Part shown: positions 37,410-49,705 of the stretch, piece after piece | How positions within the stretch are numbered: position 1 is the stretch's first letter | Layout: each line of letters begins with the position of its first letter | NCBI GenBank assembly: GCA_029990175.1 | Contig: JARKIP010000021.1 | Location: forward strand, 24,371,501 to 24,435,500 | DNA length: 64,000 nucleotides | DNA from: Petunia secreta | Taxonomy: Eukaryota > Streptophyta > Magnoliopsida > Solanales > Solanaceae | Direction of reading: 5' to 3' | Translations under genes and position numbers: made by a program | Notes under the pieces: generated by a model | What the model was told of the DNA's origin: nothing | Seen by the model: the letters and a program-made list of their open reading frames with translations, nothing else | Databases searched by the model: none

Positions 37410-38915
37410 GAAGATAATAGAAAGCATATCATCCAAATAAGGGTAATAGGTGTTGTATTTACACTAATGGTTATGTTTTACCTCATATAGATAATAACTC
37501 TTAAAGAAGTCCTCTACGGGCGCAAATATAAAGCCGTCCTCTACGAGGGCAAATTACGCCTTCGTTACGCAAATAAAAAACGTCATCTACGGGCGCAAGT
37601 TACGCCTTCGTTTGGCAAACAAGTCTTCAGCATACAAATAAAGACGTCCTTTATGGCCGCAAAAATGTCCCTAATAGAAGAATAAAAGACGCTATCTGTA
37701 AGTGAAGAAGAATTTCTCTGTGAGCATAGAACACACTCTCCGTGAGCGCAAAGACGTTCTCTGTGAGCGCACGGTTATTCCAATAACGTTTGTCATAAAA
37801 ATTGAAGATAAGCCCAAAAATTGGTCAGGCTAAATCATAAACATATAAAGATGAAACTCAAACATATCGGCAAAAGATTGTTTATTTCATCAATGATAAA
37901 AGCCATAAGGCTACAAATTACAAAAGGAAGAATCAGGTGCAGGGATTATTACAAGGATTGTCTAAAGCCAGAGGCAATAGTCGAAGCAGGCAGACTCGGG
38001 GACCGAACCAAAGGTCAAAAGGTTAACATCTACACCCCTTACTCCGATCGGTAGCAAAGTCGAACCCTGAGTCACTCCTTTACCTGACCACTTTCTTCTA
38101 TGCTCATGAACGAGCACATATATCATTGATAGACGAAGCTAGGGGACTGATTCCAAGGCTGTGAGATCAGCACCTTCGCCCATCGTTTGTCAAGAGGTCC
38201 CTTACTCCTATCAAAGAAGTTGGGATGCCTTCCTCGACAACACCAGTGGGTGTACCACCCTCCTCATCGACCAGATCTTCTAGAGGATCTCCACAAGCAT
38301 GGCTTCCCCAGCCAATGAAATCTTATTCAACGGCCCTCTCGACCTAATCAACAATGAAATCAAGCTAAATCTCCTGCTCGATCCACTTAGGCCAGCATGG
38401 ACTTAGTTCTCAACATCCTCTCCTCCCGCGCCCATCGTGTCTCAGCGGCAACGAGCGCATCCAGCCAATGGAGCCATGCCATGCAGAAAGACACTCAGCT
38501 TACGGAGACCCTCTAACTCTTGAGGGAAAAGACAAGGCCAATAACTTCGAAGCTATAGGGAAATTATAAGCGTGCAAAATCAAAACTACATCAAAATGGA
38601 TGCAAAATGCAATATTAAAGCCAACCTCAATATTTGAGAATCTTATTTAGAAGATTGGAATGCATCATCCCCGAGATATCAAGTAATGTCTTCATCAGAG
38701 GAAGTGAAATACGCACTCCACTCTTTTTCCCATAAAAAGGTTTTATCAAAAATAAGTTTTCCTTGTAAGGTTTTTAATGAGGAAACTTTCATTTAGTCGC
38801 CAACAGGTGATGTTGTTGATCAACTCGTCAAGGCTAAGTCGGCTGAGAAGAGCAGCTGGAATATCACTTCACTTCTCGAGCACTTACGACTGCACTTAGC
38901 AAGTGGGGGACTAAC
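37410..38915 (+). mobile_element. 3' non-coding region of a second Tat-type gypsy element
   Basis: Diverged short repeats of the form GTCCTCTACGGGCGCAAA occur at 37510-37760. They are followed by GC-richer non-coding sequence like that seen downstream of Tat integrases. A polypurine tract AAGTGGGGGACTA (38901-38913) directly precedes a putative LTR start. No pol domain remains. It is not the missing 3' end of the 18350 element, because its LTR is different. Confidence 0.5.
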
Positions 38916-39700
38916 TGTGTGGGCATAAATTATACCGCCTCTAATCCTTTAACTATATAGGCTAGGAAGCACGTAGCCTATCTTTGTAATGGGTCAATGA
39001 CCTCTAATAGCATTAGGATTTGGGTAAAGTTTAACCGATATATTTTTTCGCTTTTCAATACTTATCACTTCAAGTATTGGCAATAGGCAATACTTGCCGC
39101 ATTTGGCCGTAAGTCTTGGCAATTGCCAAGACTTTCCATTGACCCCTGCTCGATTTTCCAACACTTGCACGGTAAGTATTGGCAATAGGAAACACTTGTT
39201 GCACTGCGTCGTAAGTCTTGGCAATTGTCAAGACTTGCCCCGTCCAATTTTTCCTGCATTCTCGCCATATAACTTGAAGTATTGGCAAAATAGTACTTGC
39301 CCTTGAAGTATAGCCAATTGTCAAGACTTACAACTTTTTTGCCTTGAAGTCTTGGCTTGCGGACCAAATAAGGGCATTTTACTAAAACATTCATTAGCGC
39401 AGGTAATTTTGTAAAACCACTCCTTATGGAGGGCATACAGTGAAATTTTTTGCATTTTTTTTCCTTGACCCGGTTGATAATTTGACTCGTAGTCATCCTT
39501 TTAGATGTTAACTAAGATATCACCTGTAAAGATTTGACCCATAGCCGCTTCCTTAGATGCTAATTAACGAATAACCTATCTCTGCAAATGACACATTTCG
39601 ACTACTCAGAACAATTAATTCACCGAAATTTGTAGCACTTGTTTGACCATCAGTATTATAAAGGTACCTTATTATTTTAATCTTTGTAATTGGTTTAATT
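38916..39700 (+). repeat. Putative 3' LTR of the second Tat-type element
   Basis: It starts TGTGTGGGCATAAAT right after the polypurine tract. It contains a cluster of near-palindromic AAGTCTTGGCAATTG/AAGTATTGGCAAT repeats, listed separately. An imperfect 50-60-bp tandem repeat around TTTGACTCGTAGTCATCC lies at 39480-39595. The right end is not defined. Confidence 0.45.
39074..39345. repeat. Cluster of palindromic repeats in the LTR
   Basis: A perfect 24-bp palindrome spans 39111-39134 (core GGCAATTGCC). A near-perfect copy lies 102 bp away at 39213-39236. Each is preceded by an imperfect AAGTATTGGCAATAGG hairpin (39072 and 39172). A third, decayed set follows at 39275-39345. The unit is therefore about 100 bp and carries two hairpin-forming motifs. 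Confidence 0.8.
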
Positions 39701-39714
39701 GTCTTTTAACAAAA

Positions 39715-40600
39715 AGATTCTAAACACATACAGTGTACTAATTATGGAGTTATAGTAAAATACATATATAGACCATGTGACACTTTAAGACTTTGTACGG
39801 TCAGCTTTAGATAGATATTGACATCTAAGTGAAAAGGGATTTTATCAAAGTGACAGTGAAGCTTGAGTTGGATAAGAATGGCAACATGTGTGCAGCAACA
39901 ACACTATTTGTCAGCCCCAACCGCTATAAATTCCTCTTTCTTTTTTTGTTTTAAATCCCAGAAAGCAGACAAAATACACTCTTTAAAAAATAGCCATACA
40001 TGGCGCAGAACAAAGTTACAGGCGGTGATGCTCAAGCTGATTGTTGATGTTGTTGCTTCTCCCAGATTCAATGTTGCCGGGGTTCTTATAGGGTAAGGAA
40101 CTTATTATGATTGGATGATTTCATGTTTGTTTTTATATTTGGTAATTTTACTAGTTTCATAATTTGTTCAACAAAAATCAGTACTCTAACGTTCCTCTTT
40201 TAGATTTGGTGTAGTCCGTGGTTGATTTGCTTTCACGTGTGCCTTTTATGTACTTACATCTGTTTAGTTGGTGGATGTGTTATTCTATGTCAAATAATAC
40301 CTGAATTAGTATTCTTGTTAGTGGTGGTTCGGATTAATTAGTCTTAAATTGATCATAAGAAGTCTAAATACAAGATAAAAAAATCTAAGTAGTAAAATTC
40401 GGTTAATGGAACCGTGGTCACGGTCAAGGTATCACATGCAGGAGAAAGGAATTAAGAAAAATTAGAGATTGAACTAAAACTGTGATCATGAGACCAATGG
40501 AACGCGGTTAGTTGTAAGAGACGATCGTGGTCTATACCCCTCCATACTACACATACTAGTTTGTACTATTTTTGAGGGCTACTATGATCACAGCCCACCA
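39715..40600 (+). repeat. Duplicated promoter/first-exon-like unit, copy 2
   Basis: It is co-linear with 25850-26830. A frame from the ATG at 40029 reads MLKLIVDVVASPRFNVAGVL and runs up to a GGGTAAGG splice-donor-like site at about 40092. The downstream part resembles an intron. No domain is recognised. It may be the first exon of a gene whose remainder was not copied, or a non-coding transposable unit. Confidence 0.55.
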
Positions 40601-41062
40601 ACTGGATCTTTGGAGATTTATTTTTTATAACTTGACATACTCGTTCTAAATATTTAGAAATCAAGAGAGAAGTTCCCTGAGTATGGTGAGTCAGCACATT
40701 AATTTTTAAAGGCGAACATTTTTTATCATATGTTGTATTTTTTTCCTTTACACTTTTGTAATTTCTACATTAGTAATTTCATGAGTACCTCACTTATCTT
40801 AATATCCATGAGTACGAATATGTGAACACAAACAAACATGCATACTCCACCACATACAAGATGCACGGGAAACATCAATCATCAATGTATCTTAAATTTC
40901 GTGGCATGTTCATAATTATAAACTTATAAAATTATCATAGAACAAAAAACATGACTACAAACTTGCAAAGGAATTCTTGGAATATATGGGGTTTCTTACC
41001 CTTTAAGGACTCCATCACGACAAAATCATCACCAGAGTAATAGAATAACTAAAAACGATTTA
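40601..41062. other. Unassigned AT-rich stretch
   Basis: No gene or repeat terminus is recognised. Confidence 0.4.
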
Positions 41063-41190
41063 GATGTAACGTTTGGTTAGCAGAAGAAACAACATCACAA
41101 GTTCGGTGATAAACACCGCAACCTCGACGATCTTGGGTGTACATTGCCATGGATAATTTTAGGGTGTATTTTGTCTTTTTTCTAAAGATC
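41063..41190 (-). repeat. Left arm of an inverted repeat (first-exon-like unit)
   Basis: Its reverse complement matches 42262-42390 over about 128 bp, with scattered differences. The shared core contains GATCGTCGAGGTTGCGG and GCTTCTGCTAACCA. Its upstream words (AGACAAAATACACCCT) also resemble the duplicated units at 26150 and 39965. Confidence 0.8.
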
Positions 41191-41199
41191 GAACTTGGA

Positions 41200-41880
41200 G
41201 TTCACAAGTGGTTTTTGTCCTTTATTCGTGGGTTAACACATGTCATTGTTCTACGGGTATGTGTGGGCGAATAGATTTCATAATCTATAATCGTCCTTTT
41301 TAAACTTTAGTAGTTGCTCCATTAGTTAATTTCATAAGTATTTTAATTCTCGTAAAACTTCTAAGAGTGCGTTAAACTTTTTATCCTACTTTGGTGATGT
41401 ATATAGAATTAATGTGTTACAAATGAGGGTTAGCAGCGGTGGTGACTTTCTTTGGCGGGTGCTTGTTGTATTGTATGATTTTGGCCGAGATGGAAAATTT
41501 TGAACAGCCATAGAAATGGGGAAACCTCTAGCTGTTTTTTTGAAAAATCTACTAATGGAGGTTAGTAGTAGTATTAACTTTCTTTGATGGGTCTTGTGTT
41601 GTATGATTTTTGGTTGAGACAATCAAACATGGATAGCCATCGAAATAAAGGAAACTATGCCCAATTTTCTACAAAAAGCTACAAATGGAGGTTACTGGCG
41701 GTGGTGATAGTCTTTGATAGGTGTTTGTTGTGTTGTATGATTTTTGGTGAGACATTGAAATTGGCTAGTAACGGAAATAGGGAAATCTTTATCCATTTTT
41801 TGTTGAGGAGGTTGGTAGAGGTGGTGACTCGCTTTGATGGGTACTTGTTATGTTCTAAATAGTTTGCACAACAAAAATGG
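41200..41880. repeat. Four diverged tandem copies of a 120-133-bp unit
   Basis: Units start near 41425, 41558, 41688 and 41807 with GGAGGTTAGTAG-like sequence, followed by TTTCTTTGATGGGT and GTTGTATGATTTT. Single copies of the same unit occur in block A (about 7195) and block C (about 54025). The array therefore arose by local amplification of a piece of the dispersed block. Confidence 0.75.
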
Positions 41881-42261
41881 GAAGTACCAATAGTTAAGTA
41901 TGTGTGAACCAAGTATATAAGACATTGGTCCTCTTTATTGCGGTCTTTCTTAAGTATAGCTTATAGATTTTGGAGGATTCCTTAACATGCACATAGCCTT
42001 ATAAATTGTTATGGTCCATTCCCATATTAGTGGCAATTTCTTTTAAGACTTTAGATACGCATGTGTCCCGGTTTATTTAAATAGTATGTGGAAGAAGCAC
42101 GGATGGTCATTGAAAAAAACGTTCTCTAAACTAGAAAAGAAACTTGAGGTGAATGACTACATATACTGGCATCTGGCTATTTATTAAATGAGGTCATGTT
42201 TAATCTTCGTATGAAGCCACGTATAAAGAACAAAAATCCCATGTCAAATCCAAGCCCTATT

Positions 42262-42390
42262 TTTAGAAAACAGACAAAAAACATCCTGAAATAAGTCATG
42301 TCAATGTACACCGAAGATCGTCGAGGTTGCGGCATTTATCGCCGAACTTGTGAACTTGTTGCTTCTGCTAACCAGACGCTACATCGTGAG
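42262..42390 (+). repeat. Right arm of the inverted repeat
   Basis: It is complementary to 41063-41190, with a spacer of about 1.07 kb that contains the tandem array. One frame reads PKIVEVAAFIAELVNLLLLL, but it has no recognised relatives. Confidence 0.8.
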
Positions 42391-42589
42391 TCATTTATCA
42401 GTTATTCGTTTCTCTAGTCTAGTGATGAGTTCGTCATGTTACCATTAGAGTTCTTAATGGGTACGAAACTGCATATGTTCCAAAATTCTTTTGCAAGTTT
42501 GTAGTCTTGTATGTGGAGTATACATGTTTGTTTGTCTTCACATATTCATAATATGTTGTGGAGTATATATGTAAACATGTTTGACCCTT

Positions 42590-43990
42590 TTGAGTAAGCT
42601 TATCACTTGGGTGGCTCGAGAGGAAATCTTTCAATGAATGTCTAGTAAAAACTAGTAATTGCTTCAATTATCCATATGAGTGGTTTGCCTTGGCCACTTC
42701 TGTACTGCTTTGATCTTCTTTGGATCAACTCTAGTACATTTTCCTAAGATGATGTGGCTTAAGAATGTCACGCTCCTAAGTGAGGTTTCAGTCTACAAGA
42801 ATTTTTTCCTGGAGGAGCTTATGGTTTCCTATATGTAGTAAGAGCACTAGATTTATAAGAATGACATTTTAACGAGGAACTCAGAGATCCACGATCTTCA
42901 TCCTTAGTCTTCCAAGATGTTTAGACGATTAGATCAAGATTCAACATAGGGTGAACTTCTGTTGGGCATACTAGGAAGCAGTTGATTCATTATCTGGCAT
43001 TCATGATATGGCATGTACATAATGAAAACTTCAATCTCGATTCTACTGAGAATTTTTATGGAAGCATTTCATTTGATTCTCTTCGTTGGAAGTTTGATTT
43101 TCCAAAATGCATCCTAATTATTGGCCTAAATCTTCTTTTGCTGATCCATTCAACCTCTGATAATAACAAAATACCTTGGTTATATTTCATCTCTTCAACA
43201 AGTTTAGTAATGAGCATAATGACCGTATTTTTTTGGCAGAGAGAAAGAACTATGATTAGCTTTTTGGAAAATTTCCAAACGAACAATTTCACAAAATCTT
43301 TCAATTTCTTTTGTTACTATGTTCAACTCTATGTATTCATCTATTTGAATGTACAAAAATGGCTATAATAGAGTTTCTCTTATTGTATTAACTACTACTC
43401 TAGGGGGAATGTTTTTATGCGGTACTCTAACCGAGGTCTAGATGGACTTCATTTGGAGGAAATAAAGTTTTAGTTAGTGCATGGAATACAGTTTCTAAGT
43501 GCTCCACATACCCCTGTTAGATGCGCGAATAAACCTATCCATTCTCAGTATAGACTATTATAAAGGTCTCGAAGAATGGCTAGACTACGTTCATCAGTTC
43601 CATGAAAGCAATATTTGATCCAAATCCAAAGAATATCACTAAGACCATGTAATTCTCTTTCGAGTCCTAAAGGTTGTCATAGAGATCATAACCGGAAATC
43701 TTTAACAGGTGATATCCGAAATCTCAATTATCTTAGAGAAGGATGTCGAACCCTGGAAGTGATCAAACATGTTATTTATTGGAGGTAATGGATATGTGTT
43801 CGTGATCTTGAGCTTGTCAATGGGAAATAACCAGTATATATCCACATTGACCAATATTTCTTCGTCAGAAAGATTAGGGCAACCCTAAGGTGAGATGCTT
43901 GATCTTATGATTCATTAATTAAGGAGGCCTAGGAGCTGCACAGCTCCTTAACTCAGTTAGAGGCATTTCGTAGGGTGAAATTGAGATAGG
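42590..43990 (-). pseudogene. Relic of a Tekay/Del-type gypsy reverse transcriptase, split by plastid DNA
   Basis: On the minus strand, with frame changes, the RT order is clear. It starts PISISPYEMPLTEL (43930-43990). Next are KLKITNTYPLPPINNMFDHF (about 43810) and FIIVYTENG in place of the YVDD box with VYSRI and HLETVF after it (43500-43610). TFLSHIILGK plus RVDPKKIKAVQKWPRQT follows at 42680-42790, and a FSSRATQVISLLKRVK tail near 42600. A plastid ndhB segment (43000-43428) lies between the last two blocks. It is heavily decayed. Confidence 0.75.
43000..43428 (+). pseudogene. ndhB: Nuclear plastid DNA insertion: 5' part of ndhB
   Basis: In the chloroplast, ndhB encodes a membrane subunit of the NADH dehydrogenase-like complex. 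The frame from the ATG at 43003 begins MIWHVHNENFNLDSTE. It includes IPWLYFISSTSLVMSIM and NFQTNNFTKSFNF, matching the N-terminal third of NdhB, with about four fifths of residues kept. The similarity extends past the frame's stop through GAGTTTCTCTTATTG to about 43428. The stop at 43366-43368 and several substitutions show long residence in the nucleus. It is a NUPT, not expressed as NdhB. Confidence 0.88.
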
Positions 43991-44618
43991 TCATGTACTT
44001 GGTAGCAAATCAATGCAAACGTGTATCTCTCTATGTGTAGTAACCTAGTAAGTCTTACCAAAGACAAAAGAACTTATCTAACTGGCATGGGCTCAATAAT
44101 CGGTCTTCAAACATAAATGACTCAAACAATCACAAGGTATTCCAAGCAACTATTGCTCATCATTCGCTTGACCTTGAAATAGTTTGCCCGTATGCATATC
44201 TAAGCATCTCATGTTGTATCTATGATCAACGTGATCAACACATGGTAATCGAGTGTATGATGATACAACGCCTTGTAATTCATCCTTATAATTGCATGAA
44301 AGTCGATCATCGCAATCAAATTCAATTTCGCCAAGGTACCCTTTCCTAGCCTGCGAAAATCACTATTAACCATTAAAGATTCTTAAGGTGGGAACTGTGA
44401 AGAGATCATCTATTCCAACTCTTTCACTAGGTGTGAAGCTATATTTAGACATATTAAAAATGTAGAACTTAGTAAGTGCATATACGTATGAGGAAAGTAT
44501 TGCGATAATACCTAGTTTTTGATGAAGTAAGAAATTTATTAACGAAAAGCATCAAGCAGATGCATGATTACAAAAGGGGTTCTATAAGTTAGCTCCATTA
44601 CATATGGCTATGCTAGGA

Positions 44619-47600
44619 TCAGGGAGCTAACAAAGACAAAAAATTCTTCAAAGCTATTAACAGGAGAAAGAAAGTTCCAGCTGAATAAACTAAGCATCTA
44701 GCTTTTAAAGAGTGAAGTGGAGTTGATTTGCCATCAAAGCACCTTCGATTCCTCTCTGTCCAGATGCACCAAAAAATTGTTGCTGGAATCATTCTCCAGA
44801 TCCTCTTGATGGCCTTATCAACTCTCCAAGAACACCAATTTTCATAGGCTTCTTTAACTGTCCGAGGCATTACCCAACACATACCGAAAATAGAATAAAA
44901 TAGGCTCCACAACTCAGCTGCTGTTGTGCAATGCAGAAACAGATGACTAACGATCTCAGAGCTTTGGTGGCACATGTAGCATCTGTTAACTAGAACTATG
45001 TTTCTTTTGCAGAGGTTGTCTTGAGTAAGGCAAACTTCATGTAGTGTTGTCCGGGCGAAACAAGAAACTTTTAGTGGTAACCTGGTTCTCCAAACATGTT
45101 TCCAGGGCCAGTTATCAATCATTCCATTCTGAGTGCACAGTAGGTTGTAGCAATCCTTTACCGCGAAATCACCATCTTTCGAGTTTCCCCAAATAATTCT
45201 GTCATGTCTGTGGTCTTCCATTCTTTGTTCTTCCAGCTTAGAGAGAAGGGACAATAACTGACTAATTTCCCAATCATGCATATCTCTTCTAAAGCTAAGA
45301 CTCCAGGAGTTCCCTTCCTTGTTTTGGGCAATGGTGGAGTCAAGGCTGCAGGCTATTTGTGCAAGTCCAGGGTAAGTGATCATCAGTGGCGAGTTTCCAA
45401 TCCATTTGTCTTTCCAGAACTTGATGTGCATACCATCACCTACTTTGAAGGATACATTATGAAAGAAGACTTCCCAATTACTGCTAATATGCTTCCACAA
45501 ACCAACCCCATAAGGGGTGTTAGTTCTCTTGGTGCACCAATGATTGAGTTTCCCATGTTTGGCATCAATCACCTTCTTCCAGAATCCTACCTCGGTTTGC
45601 GTATACCTCCACAACCACTTCATAAGCATGCTCTTATTATGATTCTTTAGGTCTCTGATTCCCAGACCACCTTGGTGCTTTGGTTGGGTTACTCTAGGTG
45701 GTCTTTGGTTGGGTTACTCTACGCCATTTCACAAGTGGGAATTTGCTCCTTTCACTATTTCCATCCCATAAAAACCTTCTTCTTAGATTGTCCATCCGCT
45801 TTAGGATTGATGTTGGAATTGGAAACAGAGACATGTAGTAGGTAGGAATGCTGTCCAGAATACTGTTTATCAAGGTTAGTCTACCACCCATGGAAAGATA
45901 TTGCAGCTGCCAAGTTGCAAGTCTTCTTTCACATTTTTCTATGACCCCATTCCACATACTAGTTGATTTGAATTTTGCGCCCAGCGGAAGACCTAAGTAG
46001 GTGGTGGGAGTGTGCCTAAACTACAACATAGGATTTCAGCTAATTCAGCCATATTAGGTACCTCATTCACTGGGTAGATAACACTTTTCAACATATTAAT
46101 ATGCAGCCCTGAAATCGCTTCAAAAATGAGAAGGGTGAGATTCAGCTTTGTAACTTGAGATCTTTCTGCACCACAGACCGTGACTATGGTTGCAGGATTT
46201 CTTCCTACTTGGAAGCCTTGAATCCACTGCATTTCTCTAGCTTTCTCCAGCATTCGAGTGAGTCCTTCCATTGCCAGTATGAATAGGAAAGGAGATAGCG
46301 GGTCGCCTTGCCTGAGACCTCTTTGTGGGGAGAAGAACCCAACAGGGCTTCTATTCACCAACACTGAGTATTTCACAGTAGAAATACAGAAATAAATCCA
46401 TCTAATCCACCTATCTCCGAACCCCATTCTTCTCAAAATATTAATGAGGTAGGACCAATTCAGTTTATCAAAAGCTTTTTCAATATCAAGTTTGCATGGA
46501 AGTCCAGATTCTCCTTGTTTTAGCTTCCGATCCAACACCTCATCGGCAATCAGAGAAGCATTTGTGATTTGCCTATTTTTTATGAATGCACTCTGTGTGC
46601 CAGAATCCAGCTTCCCTAAGACCTTTTTCAATCTCTCGGCTAGGATTTTAGCTGCTAGCTTATAGATACTACCAATCAAACTTATAGGCCTATAGTCCTT
46701 GAGATCAATTGCACTTTTCTTTTTGGGGACTAGAGCAATGAGTGTAGCATTGACAGATCTCACCATTTGGCAATGCATATGAAAGTGATTGAGAGCAGCC
46801 ATGATGTCCATCTTGATGAATTCCCAAGATTTCTGGAAGAAGGCCATTGTGTATCCATCTGGGCCAGGAGCTCTGTCTGGTGAACATAATTTTAGAGCAG
46901 CTAGCACCTCTGGTTCATTAAAGGGGGATTCCAAAGAATCCTTCTCTTCTTGAGAGAGTGCATTTAATCCTGCAAAATCAGCTGTTGGTCTCCAAGGCTC
47001 TTGCTCGATGTACAACTTTTGGTAATAGTCTAGGATCTCATCTTTGATAAGCACCTTATCTTCACAAATTTCTTCCCCTACTTTCAGCCAGTCAATACTA
47101 TTATTTCTCTAGAAGTGGCCATTCTTTGAAAGTACTTGGTGTTCCTATCCCCTTCCTTCAACCAGAGACACCTGGACTTTTGTCTCCAGGATATATCTTT
47201 TGCTACTGCCAGCTGTTGAAGCTCTACTTGCAGGTTGAGGGCTTTAACTTTCTCCTCTGCAGTGTGAGGCCTGAGTTCTGCAATTTGTTCTAACTGACAC
47301 AGTTCATCAAGTAACCTGCTCCTCTTAGTTTCCACTCGACCAAAAATCTCTTTGTTCCAGGATGTTAAATCCTTCTTTAGTTTCCTCAGCTTCTGAGTGA
47401 GAATATAATCTGGAGAGCCCGTAACACTGTAATTCTACCACCAACCCTTAATCATATCCAGAAAGCCTTCAGCTTGAAGCCACATGTTTTCAAACTTGAA
47501 ATATGAGGGGGAGGCATCCCAATCCCCATTTTCAAGCAAGATTGGTTTGTGATCTGAGACAACTCTAGGCAAGGCCAATTGCTTCACTTTTTTTAACGCA

Positions 47601-48229
47601 TCATTCCACTCAGTAGAGATGAGAAACATGTCAATTCTTGAGGCTTGGAAAGGATCCTCCCCTCTTGACCAGGTATATCGAGCTCCCTGAAGTGGGGGAT
47701 CTATGAGTTCCAAGTCCAGGATTGTGTCGGAAAACCCCCTCATTGCCCTAGACCTTCTTGTGCAGTTCATCCTTTCATTTTCGAACCTACAAACATTGAA
47801 ATCCCCTCCTATCACCCACTGATCTGACCATAACCCCTTAACTGCAGCTAATTCATTCCATAACTCTGTTCTTTCGAGATTGGTGTGAGGCTCGTACACC
47901 CCTGTGAAAACCCATTTGAAATCTTCAACCATACTCTCAAATCTGCAGGAGATAGAGTAAATACCCTGCTGGCCATCGACACATTTCCAGCTTCGTTTGT
48001 CCCACATAACTATGATTCCCCCACTGGTACCACACGCCTTTAACTCAACCCATGAAGCCCATCTGTTCCCCCAAATTTGCCCGTTAAGACAATTATTCCA
48101 TTCCTCAATTTTGGTCTCCTGAAGGCATATTATATCCACTCCCCATTTGTGAATAAGAGATTTTATAGTGCTTCTCTTATCCTTATTATTTAAACCCTGC
48201 ACATTCCAACATAAAATTTTCACTTTCAT
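44619..48229 (-). pseudogene. L1 (compound insertion) ORF2, RT catalytic box deleted
   Basis: The endonuclease begins MKVKILCWNVQGLNNKDKRS with LQETKIEEW, VIGGDFNVCR and VSDHKPILL. A TAG at 47437-47435 interrupts one frame that otherwise continues to 47084. RT (47054-45993) has PDRAPGPDGYTMAFFQKSW, KDYRPISLIGSIYKL and GLRQGDPLSPFLFILAMEGL. Directly after GFQVGRNPATIVTV comes CGAERSQVTKL, so the roughly 12 residues that carry the F-A-D-D box are missing in frame (near 46175). Downstream frames at 45957-45694 and 45629-44619 hold the thumb and zf-RVT (CYMCHQSSEIVSHLFLHC). A 25-bp tandem duplication near 45690 separates them. Confidence 0.9.
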
Positions 48230-49705
48230 CTAGAATGAGATCTTTGAGACCTGCCCCTTTCCCTCCTCTCACTGCCTTCTTGAAGTCCCCAATCCAATTT
48301 TTTAAGCTCAGCTTCCCCTTTGTTTTTCCTTTTTCTAGGACTCGAATTTGACTTTGATTACTGCTGTAATTGAATTCTCCTCTTCTCCTCCATTCGTAAA
48401 ATAATACCAGTATTTCATGCTTAAAGCCTGTGACATTAACTCCGAATGCCTTGCATGCCTTTACCATTGCCATTTTTGTCCACCTTGAAGTTTCGATAAG
48501 TGTGGGATTTCCAACTAGCTCTCTGCTTATTTCTTCATTGTTGTGCCATGGTAGTGGAAGAAAGTCACAAAGGGACTGAGAAGACTGATCAGAATCTGAT
48601 TGACATACCAATGAGGGTTTCGAATGTTGAAGCATTAACAATGGAGCGAAAGAATTTCTAATTGCAGTTGGTTCAGCTTCGTCATCTGCATCTGTTTCTG
48701 GTTGAAGTGTCTCTTCCATTTGTGCACGTGAGAGAGAAGTTCCACAGAGATTGGGTCAAAATAAGCCTTTGAATCATTTATATCAACTTTAAAGATGCAA
48801 GGATCTAATTTTGAGCCCACCACTTTCCACTTAGGTGCAGATTTGGGCCCCCTTTTCTTTTTTCTATTTTTTGGACCTTTAGAATAGTATCCATTAATTT
48901 GGCCCATGACTGCTTTCCCTTTATTTAAAGCTGGCTTTTATTGATGTTGGGCCCGGGTCTCCACTGTTGGTACCATAGGTTTTTTCAAATTAAAGCCTGC
49001 AATTTCCACGTGTTTTTCTTCTGAACAGCTAGGTGAAGCTACAGTATAGGCCTTCTCTTGGTTCAAGGGCATAAAACTTTCTTCTTTATCCTCAACAGCA
49101 AGCACCATGGATTTCCCATTGGTTCTTGGAGTTGCCTGAGCTTCTGTCACTATTGAAACTTCAATGTTCAAATCCCCTACTGGTAAGTTTAGATTCGCTG
49201 GTAGTTTTTTCCCGGTGTTTCTGACGCAGATCCGAGCCCAAAAAAAATGAGCTCTACATTTGTGTCCTCATCAATTCCCACATAGCCACCGCACTGCTCG
49301 CCAATAAATTTGAATGACTCCAGTGACCAAGCATGGAGTGGAATACCCAAGACTTTTACCCAGATATTTTCTGGCCTGCTGTTTGTCTGTTTTGTGACAG
49401 AATTTAGTGACCACCAATCTAACTTTAGGTGTCTTCCATTCCAGAACCAATCTCCAACCATGATTCTCTCCGCCTCTTGTCTGGCGATTATGATCAATTG
49501 CTATGACTTTGAGGCCAGCACAAATTTTCCATCTACTGTGGAACCACTTCTGAATAACTTCTCTGTTTGGGCTGCTGTTGAAAGGATCATTGAAGGTACC
49601 AATTAAACTTCTGGACAGGGGATGATTGCCCTCCTTTTCTTGTACAGTTGCTTGAACAGAGTCTTCTGGCCAACTCTGTATTTTGGAAGCTTCAAATATT
49701 GGTTC
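48186..49705 (-). pseudogene. L1 (compound insertion) ORF1, 5'-truncated
   Basis: Read leftward with frame changes, it begins inside the DUF4283 domain. First come SLIGTFNDPFN and IQKWFHSRWKICAGLKVI near 49520-49600, then RIMVGDWFWNGRHLKLDWW, IWVKVLGIPLHAWSLESF and FIGEQCGGYVGIDEDT (49497-49250). The rest is a low-similarity linker with frames at 49171-48938, 48907-48635 and 48719-48186. The true start is lost at the junction with the RTE piece, and no zinc knuckle is seen. Confidence 0.75.

Noticed and set aside
37410..39700. Possible 3' end and 3' LTR of the Tat element at 18350
   Set aside because: The LTR sequence shares nothing visible with 18350-19044 (no TATAAATAG box, no G-box pair), so it belongs to a different element.
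42262..42390. A hydrophobic frame reading PKIVEVAAFIAEL as a membrane protein exon
   Set aside because: It is short, has no relatives I recognise, and is not conserved in frame in the inverted arm.
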